Of a DNA stretch of 64,000 nt, positions 24,001 through 34,739 are shown one piece after another. The position numbers were made by a program, and so were the translations under genes. The notes under the pieces were generated by a model. The model was not told where the DNA came from. It saw only the letters and a list, made by a program, of their open reading frames with translations, and did no database searches. The DNA lies in assembly GCA_003550325.1 (NCBI GenBank), contig QKWP01000498.1, positions 53,511 to 117,510 of the forward strand, read 5' to 3'. The DNA comes from Gigaspora rosea (Eukaryota > Glomeromycota > Glomeromycetes > Diversisporales > Gigasporaceae). Position 1 is the first letter of the stretch; each line of letters begins with the position of its first letter.

Positions 24001-24410
24001 AAGTTTTTGTAAAATTTTATATATAAATATATGGATTTTAAAAAATTTTTTATAGTATTACTATTGTTTTAGGAGAGCATTACTCACTAAGTGCAAATTT
24101 AGCTCCAATATTAAACAGGATTCTATAAATAATAGTAGTTAAACAAGCAAGCACGTGATATATGGTCACAAAATCTTTATATTTAATTCTGGTGATTAGG
24201 GAATTCGATCAAATTGAGGACTATACAACTAGTATAATTGTAGGGGTTGATTTATATACATGATTTAAGAGATGTGATACGAGAATAAAAATAAGAGTTT
24301 TTAAAGATAATTAATGTCGTAAAAAGAAAGGTAAAAGATAGTAGTCAACAGAAACTGTGGGTATAATTATTAGTAACAGTAATTAAATAGAATTTTGGGG
24401 AAAAGTTATA

Positions 24411-24614
24411 CAGTCAACTCTTTCTAATCTGAATTGCTGGGTCTACTTTTTTTTACTATATAAAAATTTGAAAAAGTTCAGTTTTCAAAATGTTATATAT
24501 GGTTTATCCGAACTTTATAATAAAATTTACAAATGTTCTAAGAGATTTTGTTCAGTTTAGAGAAAGTTTAATAGTGTTCAGATTAGAGAGGTTCGAATTA
24601 GAGAGAGACGACTG
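24411..24614. mobile_element. 204-bp pogo/mariner-like MITE
   Basis: The left end is CAGTCAACTCTTTCTAATCTGAA and the right end is TTCGAATTAGAGAGAGACGACTG. The arms are inverted with a few mismatches and flanked by TA (24409-24410 and 24615-24616). The termini differ from those of the 174-bp family. Bases 24620-25560 are AT-rich with one GC-richer patch (24820-24930) that I do not recognise. Confidence 0.75.
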
Positions 24615-25686
24615 TATATAATAAAATAAATAATGTCATCTTAATTTGTAATAATCTTTCTAACACAATTTTTAACTTATTGAGAAATCGATTCTTAAAC
24701 TTTAATTAAACTTATTTAAAGACATCGAAGTCTAAGAAAATTTTATTAATGCGAAATAAAGGCCTTTAAATACATTTTAATTTAATATAACTACTGCACT
24801 TCTAATTTTTCTCGCACTTTTTTTGTACTCTCAACGCTGCTTGCGGGGCTGTGAGCAGCATTGCTTAGAAAGCCACATACGTAATTTTACAAGCCATTGT
24901 GCGAGGATGCTTGGTGTGCTAACAACCAAGGACTAACAATTACTAGTTTAACTAACAATCCATGTACAACAATAACCAGTTTTCTATCATACACAGCAAT
25001 TTCTAATACAATTTATATGTCGTGATATCGCATGACTATTAAATAAAGAAATAAACAAATAAAGAAATGTCAAAGTAAAAAAAATAAAAACAAAAAATTT
25101 ATCTAATCCTCGAATTTTAAATCATGGGGATTGTAACAATAGTTAGGGGTCAAGTGCTACTATATGGGAATACATAATGTTATTTATAGATGTCCCTAAT
25201 GACTAGTTATTTTAGAGTCATTTAAGATTATTTAATATTTTATAAAAACAGATCATTTAACATCTATAATATATGTATTATATAAATAAATAAATCAGGT
25301 TTTTTGTTAGGTAAGATTAAATAGAGTTAAAATATAAAAATTAGTTTTTATATAAAATTTTATAAAGATTTTTTTTTGTTAGAGAGTGAAAAATAGGTTC
25401 ATATATAAAATTTTAAGTTATAACAAGTTTATCAAAATGACTATTTGTTTTAAATCATCCTAATTGTGCTATATTATACATAAACTTAAAATTTTATTTG
25501 TCAATCATTAAGAGACAATATATAAGTACAATGCAGAGTGCAATATATGTTTAACTCCTTATTTTTTTATATAAAAATAGAAATTTGTTGCACCTATAAC
25601 ATATTATATTTTTGATTCTAACCAATCAAATTACACAATTTTGTAGTCAACAAAATTTATTTTTAAAAGAATATTTCTAATTTATA

Positions 25687-26002
25687 CCACAGGTGATTAT
25701 CACCTATAGTCAATTTGCCAATTAAAATTCAGGATCAAGTTAACATGTAAATAAATCTTTGTATAACAAAAACAAAAAAATTTTTAAAAAATTGCTAAAA
25801 TTGCTTCTAGCCTAAAAACTTGCCTATAAAACTACTTTTTTTATGCAAAAAAAAAATTCTTTGTAAAATTTTGGTATAAACTATGCCCCCTGCCCTATCC
25901 CAGTTCTTACTCTTATCCTAATATTAAAAAAATTTAACTTTTACTTAATAAAAATTGGTTGTTTTTATTTATTTATTTATTACAGGTGATAATCACCTGT
26001 GG
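25687..26002 (+). mobile_element. CCACAGGTGAT MITE nested in the palindromic MITE
   Basis: The ends CCACAGGTGATTATCACC and GGTGATAATCACCTGTGG form the arms. The body matches the copy at 13875-14201 in the opposite orientation. It splits the left arm of the surrounding element. Confidence 0.75.
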
Positions 26003-26242
26003 TGAACATTAGTTAATTTCTTTTTAAAAATTAAAAATTTTATAGTAAAATAAAAAATAAATAAGCAATAACAAAGTTTATAGTGTAAAATTTTATTCTA
26101 AACAATTTTTCTAAGTTATAAAGATAGATTGTCTTAGTAAAAAAAATATTTTATAAGAAAAATCAAAAATTTCTAACATTAGCACATATAAAACATTTTT
26201 TTACTAATTTAATCTATATTTACATTTTAAGTATTATATTTA

Positions 26243-26543
26243 AGGGTTTTGTAATATAGTGCACCTGCACTGCAGTGCACCCCTTTTATGTTACTCAAAA
26301 TTTTACTAGAGTAGCCCCTGTTGCGTTATTAACAAAAAATGATCCTCTCGCAATTCTGTACTAATTTTGATTCTAACTCTAATTCTAACTTTAATTTTAA
26401 CTTTAACTCTAATTTTTACTCTAGCCTAACCCTAGCCCTAACCCTGACTCTAACCCTAACCCTAACCCTAACTCTAATTATTATTTATATTTGTTACTAT
26501 AGGAGTGCACTGCAGTGCAGGGTGCACTATTTACTAATTCCCT
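26243..26543. mobile_element. 301-bp inverted-repeat element with telomere-like tract, nested
   Basis: The arms are AGGGTTTTGTAATATAGTGC...CACTGCAGTGCAC on the left and GTGCACTGCAGTGCAGGGTG...CTAATTCCCT on the right. ATATTTA is duplicated on each flank (26236-26242 and 26544-26550). The interior, about 26360-26475, drifts from CTAATTTTAACTTTAA to regular CCCTAACCCTAA. The open frame read through this tract is low-complexity and is not a gene. Confidence 0.75.
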
Positions 26544-27633
26544 ATATTTAAAATTTTATAATAAACAATATTATTTTTAGTAAAAAAAGTTTAATATTTG
26601 CTAACTTTAAAAATTTTTGATTTTCTTATAACCATTTTTTTTACTAAGACAATTTATCTTTATGACTTAGAAAAAGTTGTCTAAAATAAAATTTAACATT
26701 ATATAACATGCTATTTTATATTTTTTTAAAAAATAAAATATTTGCCTACAAAATTGTGCGATTTGATTGGTCAGAATTAGGTGTGCAACAAATTTCCTTT
26801 TTATATTTTTTTTATTTATTTTTTATATTTTATTTTTTTTATATTTGGTTTTGTTTTTTTAAAAATTTTATTTTTTATTTAACTTTATATAGTTGTTCTC
26901 TCATATAATCATACAGTTGGGCACATACCAATATAGTAATTATAAAGAAGTGTAACTGTATAAAGGTTACCTCTATATAAGTACAAATTATAATTGATAT
27001 AAAAAAAGTGATTTAATAGAGGCATTTTTTAAAAATTTTATATATAATTATAAATAGTTATTGTATAGATAAGTTACAATTTTACTAATTAAATCAATTT
27101 TTATACAATTATTAAAGTTGTTCAGAAGAATAAATATACCTACTCTAAAATTTTTATACAAATCGGATAACTTTTTATTAGTACAGTTTTTTTTTTTTTT
27201 TTTTTGTGTTAAGGTGAGGTTTTGCCTTTATCTTTATTAATAAAATATGTGAGATTCCACATGGGGTTTCTCAAATTACAATTATTAATTATACAAGAAT
27301 TAAGACTCAGACTATAAATAGAGTTATTTCTAATTTCTACCTAATTTATCTGCAACCTAAACCTACTAGAGTAGTTAAAACTCACCTAGATTTGAATATG
27401 GAGAATAGAGTTAGTTAGAGAACTATATTTGATCCAGTTGTATGACCAGATTTCTATTTTTCTAAGTGCTAAGCCCAAAGGTAGGGATGTGCTATTGTTG
27501 TTTTCATGTTGTTGGTCTGGTAAGCCACAGATGCAGCTATAAGTATATAGAGTTCAGTTATAACGTGGAGTATATAAAGGTTTAATAAATATAGTATTGG
27601 ATTGTGGTAGAGCTTGTGTAGATTTCCAGTGTG

Positions 27634-28074
27634 CTAAATCGTGCAGTATAATTTCCATAATTGTTCATGAATCCTTTGTGAAAGTAGTAGGAGAAGCTTA
27701 ATAGTAATATTAGCTGCATTTTTATAAGAAGTATGTTGGGATATAATATTGATAAGTGATTTTGGAATATAACTCTTGATTGTAGTGTAAAAAGTTGTAG
27801 TATTGAATAGTATAGATTGTGTAGGTAAAAGGCAATAGTGAGTTAAAAGATTGTTGCGTAGCTGTTGTAATTTATTGAGGAATAAATCTGGTAGATCTGA
27901 AAAGGAGTATTGTGTAATTATGTTTTGGATAATATTTGAGATACTGCTTGAGTTTGGGCAAAGTAGCCAATGGAATCTGTGATCAGTTTGGTTGCATATA
28001 GTGCAGGTAGGATGTATATTTGCAGAATTAATAGAAAGAAATGTGAAAGAGTAGGAAGCATGTGTAATATGCAT
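27634..28074 (-). pseudogene. LINE C-terminal Cys/His segment
   Basis: An open stretch contains CTICNQTDHRFHWLLC, a C-x2-C-...-H-x4-C arrangement typical of the C-terminal region of Rhizophagus LINE proteins after RNase H. It is in the expected order downstream of the RNase H fragment but in a different frame. The segments at 29055-30047 on the same strand are the linker between the reverse transcriptase and RNase H; they include a PWLITYLDQEIIIGK stretch. Confidence 0.6.
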
Positions 28075-28531
28075 TTAATGCGAAAGGATTTTTGAGAGCT
28101 GAGCTAGAAATTAGTATAGTTGTAAGTGCGTTTATGATTGTAGTTGAGGTATAGCCAGGTTGCATTCCAATCTATTTTTTGGGCTATAGGAATAATTTGT
28201 TAAATTCTATGTTGAGAGGACCACATAGCAATTGTATGTGCATTGCAAATATTTTTGATAGCGCAACGTGTAGGTTGTTCTATGTTGTATTTTTTGTAGG
28301 TAAGACAAAAGAAAGGGTTATATATATTGTGAGGTTGAAATTCTAAAATAGGAGAAAAATAGTTATTTTTTGCAAGTTTATCAGCTTTGTTGTTGTATAT
28401 ATCATTACTATGTGCTTGTACTTTATGGAATATAATGTTTAGAGAGAGTGATATAATGAGGTTAAGAAAAGTGTACCAAATAGACCAGTAGTTGTAAGAA
28501 TATAGTTTGTTGTAGTTTTGTGTTTGTGAGG

Positions 28532-28855
28532 TTAGAGTATTGTATTTTGAAATAATGGATAAGGAGTCATATATATATGTATATTACTATTTCGAGGGTA
28601 TCTGCTAATTGGTAATAATATAGAAACTAATTCTGCTTTGTATAATGATGACCAATTTTGAATTTGTACAGAAAAAGAATGAGAGATCTGGTTATCAAAA
28701 ACCTGGATCCATGCAATTCCTATAGTGCATCTTGGATCAGAAATATTAACAACAGAGTCATCAGTATATAAGGAAAAGTTTGAGAATATAGTATTAGATT
28801 GTGCTATAGTTTGAAGTTTTGAAGTAGGACCCTGGACATCTCTCATATAGGTCAT
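28532..28855 (-). pseudogene. LINE RNase H domain fragment
   Basis: The fragment shows the RNase H pattern: YTDDS near the start (first catalytic Asp), GIAWIQV on the second strand, and YKAELVSILLPI with the catalytic Glu. The partner stretch with later catalytic residues is frameshifted beyond 28532. It would degrade RNA in the RNA-DNA hybrid during LINE replication. The upstream junction is interrupted by the 28857-29085 insertion. Confidence 0.7.
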
Positions 28856-28856
28856 A

Positions 28857-29085
28857 ACTGGATTTTGGCCAATTTTGACCTAATTTGCTAAAAACGACAA
28901 AATCTATTTGTTTAAATAACTTTTGATCCAGTGATCAGAATTGAATGAACTTTTTTTTGTTAGATGTGCCTCACTGAAAGTTTATTTTAAAAAAAGTTTA
29001 TTCAAATTGGACCACTGGATGCCAAGATAATTGCCAAACCTGATTTTTTGCTTTTCAAATTTCAGGGTTTTTGCTGAAATGCGTA
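28857..29085. mobile_element. Small insertion inside the LINE
   Basis: The LINE reading breaks between GPRHV and RDVQGPTSK, and about 210 bp of unrelated sequence lies between. Its edges carry AGAGGTCATAC (minus strand, upstream side) and ATGACCTATATGAG on the other side. The interior resembles the repeat at 23700-23990 (GATCCAGTGATC, CCTCACTGA). The boundaries are approximate. Confidence 0.4.
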
Positions 29086-30918
29086 ATGTATGACCTCTGT
29101 ACTACATGTCGGGGTCCTTTTGAAGTGGCAGAGGATTTTAGAAAGATGTCTATAATAGGGTTGCTATATATTGTAATTTTGGGGAGAGGTGGAATATTAA
29201 TAAAATGATGAGAGGCAATAGAGTATAGTAGATTTAAGTAGTTAGCATTGATGATGATAACAAAAACCAACTTTATTTATTGCAACAGTTGGAGTTTGTT
29301 TATAGATTGGGTATAGGTTTTTTTACCAAGAAATTTAGTAGATAATGTAGCTGATATATCTAGGGTACAAGTGTTTTGAATTTTGTTCAAGTTTAGAGTA
29401 CATCTTGAGCAAGAAGTACAGTGTGCATTTGGTTTAGGATATAAGGATGTAAGGCTAAGATTAGCATGTATTTTCCAGTGTGTTATAGAAATGGTGGGCT
29501 TTTCCAATTATAATCTCTTGATCTAAATAGGTTATTAGCCATGGTTTAGATTTGGGGTTGAAGTGACTAGTTTGAAACGAGAGTGAATTAGTATTAGAGA
29601 GATGGAGAGAGTTATTAATTTGGCGAGTAGAAGTATTAGATAGGATTTTATTTTCAAGTGTACAAAACCAGGTTGGTTTTTTTCCTGATATAAGGTTAAG
29701 AATTCTAGAGGAGATATGTGGCCAAGCTAAAAGTGTTGTATTATCATAGGAAGTAAGTTGTTCTAAGAACATAATATATTTTGAACGTAGTTGATGCTTA
29801 AAGGTTATATATTGGGGTGGTTGTGTAGTAAGAATTCAAGTGAGGTATAGGGTAAGTTGATAGTAAAGGGGCGTAGAATTTCAGAGTGTGCTGTAATAGA
29901 AAATTCAAGATGCTTAAGTAATAAAATTATTTTGAAAGTAGTAGAATGTTTGTTAGGACTATCGATAAGAGGATTAGGATAGGACCCCAAAGAACTCTGA
30001 TACAACTCAAATCTAAGTTTGTATAATTTTAGCAGTATTTTAGCCAAATAGATGTATAAAATAGAGCAAAATTTGAAAATTTACTATATAAAAATGCAAC
30101 GTTTGATGAATTTCTATACAAAATTTCCTTTTTTAGAATCATCTAAGTTGTATCAGAGTTTTTTGGGTCCTATTAGAATGTTGTAGTATATTAGTAGTAG
30201 ACCATAAATTGTTTTGTAGCTGCTGTAGTCGAATATGTGTACTATTGCCAAGAAGGTATGGATCATTAAGCCGAAGCAAAAAAGCAGATAGGTGGTATTG
30301 CAATTGTATATCCCAGATGTTTTTGATTCCTGGTTTAGCATAGTATTATTGGGTATGTTTCTTGCTAGTTTTGATTTATGCTTAGCAACAGTAAGATATT
30401 GGGAGAGGATTTTATTGCATTTTGAATAGGTAAGAACTGTATTGTGTATAAGATATTCAAGGATAGGTATAATGACATTGTTGATAATATAGCATGCTTA
30501 TTTATCTGTAACTTGTTTGGTATCAAGTGTGGTGATAAGTTCATTAGCTTCCTGAGTGATTAATTTGGATTGTATTGTAGGTTTGAGTGAGGTAGAGAAC
30601 CAATACCCAAATTAGTACAGTTTTTTATTTTATGTATTAACAAATATAGCTAAAAAATTTGTAATTTTTTTTGAAGAAATGTAAAATAAAAAATACATTA
30701 ATAAAATATCAACTGATTCATGAAAATTTTAGAGTAAATGTATTTTGATTTTCCAAACAACATTTTTTATATATAATAATCGATTTGCATAGTAATATTT
30801 TGACTTTTATATATAGCAATGATCAAAAATCATATATAAAATTTTTTTTAAAATTTATTTTAAAAAAATTTTTATATACAATCATTAATTGTTGCTATAT
30901 ATAAAAGTCAAAATAATA

Positions 30919-31950
30919 TGAGTGTGGCAACTTAGGGAAGTTGGTAAGTTGTCACCCCCAAGTGGCAGGTCTAGAGTTCAAATCCCACTGGCGACGCTTT
31001 TGAAAAATAGACCTGTATTCTGGTAACTGTGTCTTGTCGATCAGTTGGGTACACTACCTGTAGTTCTTGGTTACTATCTTGAATGGAAGCTTTCAGGCGA
31101 AATTGTGTCTCATTACACAGACAAATCCAAGGAACCAGAGAAACAGAAACCTATTTAGCAAGTTCCGAGTAGAGAGATAGCTAGACTTTCGACGGTACTG
31201 GGGAAAAGAATCTTAGCGGTAACTGACCGGAAAACTGGACGGGCAAGAGCCCCTATGACAAAGAGGGCCACCAACCTGGCCACCGAGTCGTATAGGAGGA
31301 AAAGATCATGTGTTATAGAAGTATGAACCAAGGAAAGGGTGACTTTAGGCACCTAAAGCCTGGCAGACCGATCCTTCCAGCCCAACTGGATTGGTAGTCT
31401 GGGATAACTGGGGAAAAGGATCTAAAGAGTGACTGACCAGGTACTGGGGTCTAGTGAACTCCACAAGGGCAGTAGTAGGTAATGGTAGCGGTTGCAGGGT
31501 AACCTCCTGACTGCAAGTTGTTTGCCTTGGTGAATGTATAAGTTACTGAAAGTGTAGGTGAATACCTGTGGGGGACAGGTATCACTCTACCAGGTTTACC
31601 ACAGGGGCAAATGCCCTCCAATAGGTGTTTGGCTAAAGCCTCAGGGTACTTTTAATAGTGAATTACTTGAAAGGGTATATTGGAAGGAACATTGAACATG
31701 GGTAAAAGCCAGAGAGTTTAAATAGGCAATCCCCTAGTTAGGTTGCAGGTATGGCATCTAGTGTAGAACCTTCGGGCAGACTACTTAAATTAGACAACCA
31801 AAAGTTGTACGTGTGGCTAGTTGTACTCTCGTTATACAAATGTAATATGTGGCACAGTCATATTGACTGGGCCAACCCGCTTGGACCAATAAAGTNNNNN
31901 NNNNNNNNNNNNNNNNNNNNNNNNNGTCACTTAATATTAAAAAAAAAAAA
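30919..31950 (+). mobile_element. GC-rich, tRNA-headed, poly(A)-tailed retroelement of about 1.0 kb
   Basis: The element is flanked by an exact 16-bp target duplication, AAAAGTCAAAATAATA (30903-30918 and 31951-31966), and ends in an A run just after a 30-base gap. The head has an A-box-like TTAGGGAAGTTGGTAAG and a B-box-like AGAGTTCAAATCCCACTGG. The body is near 48% GC in an AT-rich setting and contains an internal repeat: ACTGGGGAAAAG-ATCT...ACTGACC at about 31198 and about 31410. I see no protein domain. SINE-like by structure, it is unusually long for a SINE. Confidence 0.7.
31896..31925. other. Assembly gap of 30 Ns
   Basis: A short unknown stretch near the 3' end of the tRNA-headed retroelement, just before its poly(A) tail. 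Confidence 0.99.
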
Positions 31951-33470
31951 AAAAGTCAAAATAATACTATGCAAATCGATTATTATGCAATAATAAACAT
32001 TGTTCAGAAGAACAAAATACATTTACTCTAAAATTTTTATGTAAATTAGTTGACATTTTATTAATATATTTTTTTATTTACATTTCTTTAAAAAAATTAC
32101 AAATTTTTTAGCTATATTTATTAAGAATTTTGAAAATTTAGCAGGTTGTGATATCATAGGTTAATATTTAAAAAAAAATTAAAATGATTATTAGTTAGGG
32201 TTAGGGTCCAAACTAGTATTAATATTAGGTTAGAGAGTGCATAAATATATGCAAAATTAAGTGCAAAACTTTTAATTAGAAGCCCAAAACTAGTTAACTT
32301 AATGAACTTTCATGTTATTTTAAAAATTTTGATTATTTTGTAATTTTTTCTAATTTTTCGTTCGTATTGTTATACAAGATCCTATGATCTAATTGGCCAA
32401 TCATATTAACCTGCAATATAGCAACCTGCGATATTTAACAACCTCTTTTATTAATACATAAAATAAAAAACTGTACTAACAAAAGTTATCCAATTTGTAT
32501 AAAAATTTTAGAGTAAGCATATTTTATTCTTCTGAACAACTTTAATTATTGTAAAATGATTGACTTACATAGTATTATTTTATTTTATATATAGCAATAA
32601 TAATGATTGTATATAAAATTTTTTTAAAATTTATTTTAAAAAATTTTATATATGATATTAATTGTTGCTATATATAAAAAACAAAATAATACTATACAAA
32701 TTAATTATTATGCAATAATAAATATTGTTTAGAAGAACAAATATATTTACTCTAAAATTTTTATATTAATTAGTTGATATTTCATTAATACATTTTTTTA
32801 TTTTATGTTTTTTTTAAAAAAAATTACAAATTTTTTAGCTATATTCATTGTTATGTAAAATAAAAAACTATACTAATTAAAAGTTATCCAATTTGTATAA
32901 AAATTTTAGAGTAAATGTATTTTATTCTTCTGAACAACTTTAATTGTTGTATAAAAGTTGATTTAATTAGTAAAATTGTAACTTTTCTATATAGCAACTA
33001 TCTATAACCATATAGAAATGTAATTGTAAATAAATAATTTTATTATGAAAATCGTCCAACAAATTCTAAAAAAATGTGATAGTAATTATAACTTTTTTTT
33101 GATTATATAGAAGGGTTTTTAATAATAAAACAAATAGTATTAAAATATTATGTATTGTATAGAGTTTGTAATTGTATAGAAGGTGATTGAAGGGGGCAAC
33201 TGTATTTTATTTTAGAATTATATTTATTATTTTTACTATATAAATAAAAAAAACTAATCTTTCGAACATAAGAATATTAAAATGGTTTGCTTTAAATGTA
33301 GAGTATTAATATATTACAATTTATGTAAAATAAATTGTAGATCAACTTTGAATTAATAGCAAGTATTAACTAAATAAAGTATATTATAATATATATATTG
33401 TATATAAAATATTTGTAAGCCATAGCTAACTCTTTAAACTAGTACTTAATAAACTAAATACTCTTTATTT

Positions 33471-34575
33471 ATTTTTTTTTGAATTCCGCAGTTATGCCAC
33501 AACTTTATTAAATGTCATCTATGCAACACCGTACACGATGAACTGTTAAAACTATATTTAACTAAAATCTAAAGTGTAACCCATCCAGGTGTCCTAAGGA
33601 TCCTTAAAAGTGACCTGCTATACCAAACTTTTCTCTCAACACAAACCCCTCATGTCGTTACAATCAGAATTTCCGAATCACTGAGTTGGAGTTTGTTGCC
33701 TATCATAACCGCCTACTTTTTAACCCTCTTCTCCTAACTTCCAGAGTAGCAGGATTCTACTAGAAAAAGAAAACATATAACGAAAATAAAAAGAAAAATA
33801 AAAGGTGGGAAATACTATGCAGCCTAAGCAAAAAACCAAAATAAAACAAGAAAAAAGTAGAAGAAAGAAGAGAAAGGCAAAAAGTAAACGGCTATGATAG
33901 CACTATTTACATTTGTGCCTAACAGTAAAAATTATATAATACTGCACAAGGAATCGCCTCATCTAAGTATTATATGTACATGTATAAGAAAAAGAAAAAA
34001 GAAAAAGCGCCTAAGGAGCATTCTAGAAAGAAATTTCATTTCGAATTTTTAACTCCAAAACACCTCACGTGTCATTCATCGTTTATCTCTAGGGACCCGA
34101 TTTCACTCGTGACTTGATTCCGATATGGTAGGCACGTTCCCAATTCGGAAGGAGTAAACACTGCCTATCTTTTGGAGGGGGTAAGCTGAATCGCCCACTT
34201 TTTGAAATTCGAAAAGTCCAAAGGATGTCATACATAATACCAAAACAAAAGGAGTTTGTAGGAGTTACACTGTATAGAATAGTATATTCAACTGGGTCTC
34301 TACTTCTTTTTTCATATCCATAGGACTTGACAGGCTTCAGAGTTTCTCTACTACTTCTTTGCTCAATAGTACCAAAGCCCACCTAGGTGCCTCGCTTAAA
34401 ATTCTGCAAGTTTGTTTCATCTCTATTTCATGTGCAGAACATCCAGTGAATGGACTTTGTACCTGACAGCAGCTTTGGTGAAGTTTTGTTGTGTTTGAAT
34501 ATACTAACTATAGAGATTTCGTAGGTCAGAGTTCTTGGAAAATTTGGTACGAGGGATCGTCAGAAAGAGTTGATG
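33471..34575 (-). mobile_element. Poly(A)-tailed retro-insertion of about 1.1 kb, minus strand
   Basis: AATACTCTTTATTT is repeated exactly at 33457-33470 and 34576-34589. A T run at 33472-33480 is the minus-strand poly(A) tail. The body is more GC-rich than its flanks and begins, on the minus strand, with CATCAACTCTTTCTGACG. A 97-codon minus-strand frame at 34089-34382 shows no domain I recognise, and no pol III boxes are evident. It could be a 5'-truncated LINE tail, a SINE or a processed transcript. Confidence 0.65.
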
Positions 34576-34739
34576 AATACTCTTTATTTTTTTAAATTGA
34601 ACAAAATATAAAATATTTATAACTTTTATTATTAAATTCAAATTTGAAATATAATAATTCTTTAAAAACTGAAGTTTTAAACTTTTTACATTGTAAAAAT
34701 CATACAAACTAGCTTTAAAACAAAGAAAATTAGCTATAT

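Larger units (their letters stand above)
25571..26806. mobile_element. Palindromic MITE copy 2, interrupted by two nested elements
   Basis: The outer arms match copy 1 at 14231-14851: AAATTTGTTGCACC and CCAATCAAATTACACAATTT on the left, GCCTACAAAATTGTGCGATT and GCAACAAATTTCC on the right. The inner blocks AAGATAGATTGTCTTAGTAA and TTACTAAGACAATTTATCTT are also present. Foreign blocks at 25687-26002 and 26243-26543 account for its greater length. Confidence 0.75.
27187..30610 (-). mobile_element. 5'-truncated LINE (non-LTR retrotransposon), 3.4 kb, minus strand
   Basis: A T19 run at 27187-27205 is the poly(A) tail of a minus-strand insertion. ATTAGTACAG plus six Ts is repeated exactly at 27177-27192 and 30611-30626, as expected for a target-primed insertion. 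Read 5' to 3' on the minus strand, it begins inside the region just after the reverse transcriptase, with broken frames near 30341-30550. It continues through several degraded stretches to an RNase H domain and a cysteine-histidine C-terminus. Frames are interrupted many times, so it is a dead, 5'-truncated copy. A foreign ~210-bp block sits at about 28857-29085. Confidence 0.85.
26914..33202. repeat. Large outer TA-flanked repeat block split by a LINE and a SINE-like insertion
   Basis: The left edge is TA then CAGTTGGGCACATACC. The right edge, read inward, is TA then CAGTTGCCCCCTTCAATC. Between them, apart from two later insertions, lies AT-rich inverted sequence in which several blocks recur in both orientations at 27050-27180, 30620-30920, 31950-32080 and 32480-33000. 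These include AAAATTTTAGAGTAAATGTA, CTTCTGAACAACTTTAATT, AAATTTTTTAGCTATATT and TTATATATAGCAA. I infer an old pogo-like or fold-back element; the outer ends match only over about 8 bases. Confidence 0.4.

Noticed and set aside
26339-26551. 70-codon plus-strand frame
   Set aside because: It translates the degenerate telomere-like tract of a nested element (runs of Asn/Phe and Leu/Thr).
30935-31010. tRNA gene
   Set aside because: Box A- and B-like motifs are present, but acceptor and T-arm pairing are not. The flanks show a retro-insertion with a poly(A) tail.
34089-34382. 97-codon minus-strand frame
   Set aside because: It lies within a retro-insertion and shows no recognised domain; kept only as a note on the element.
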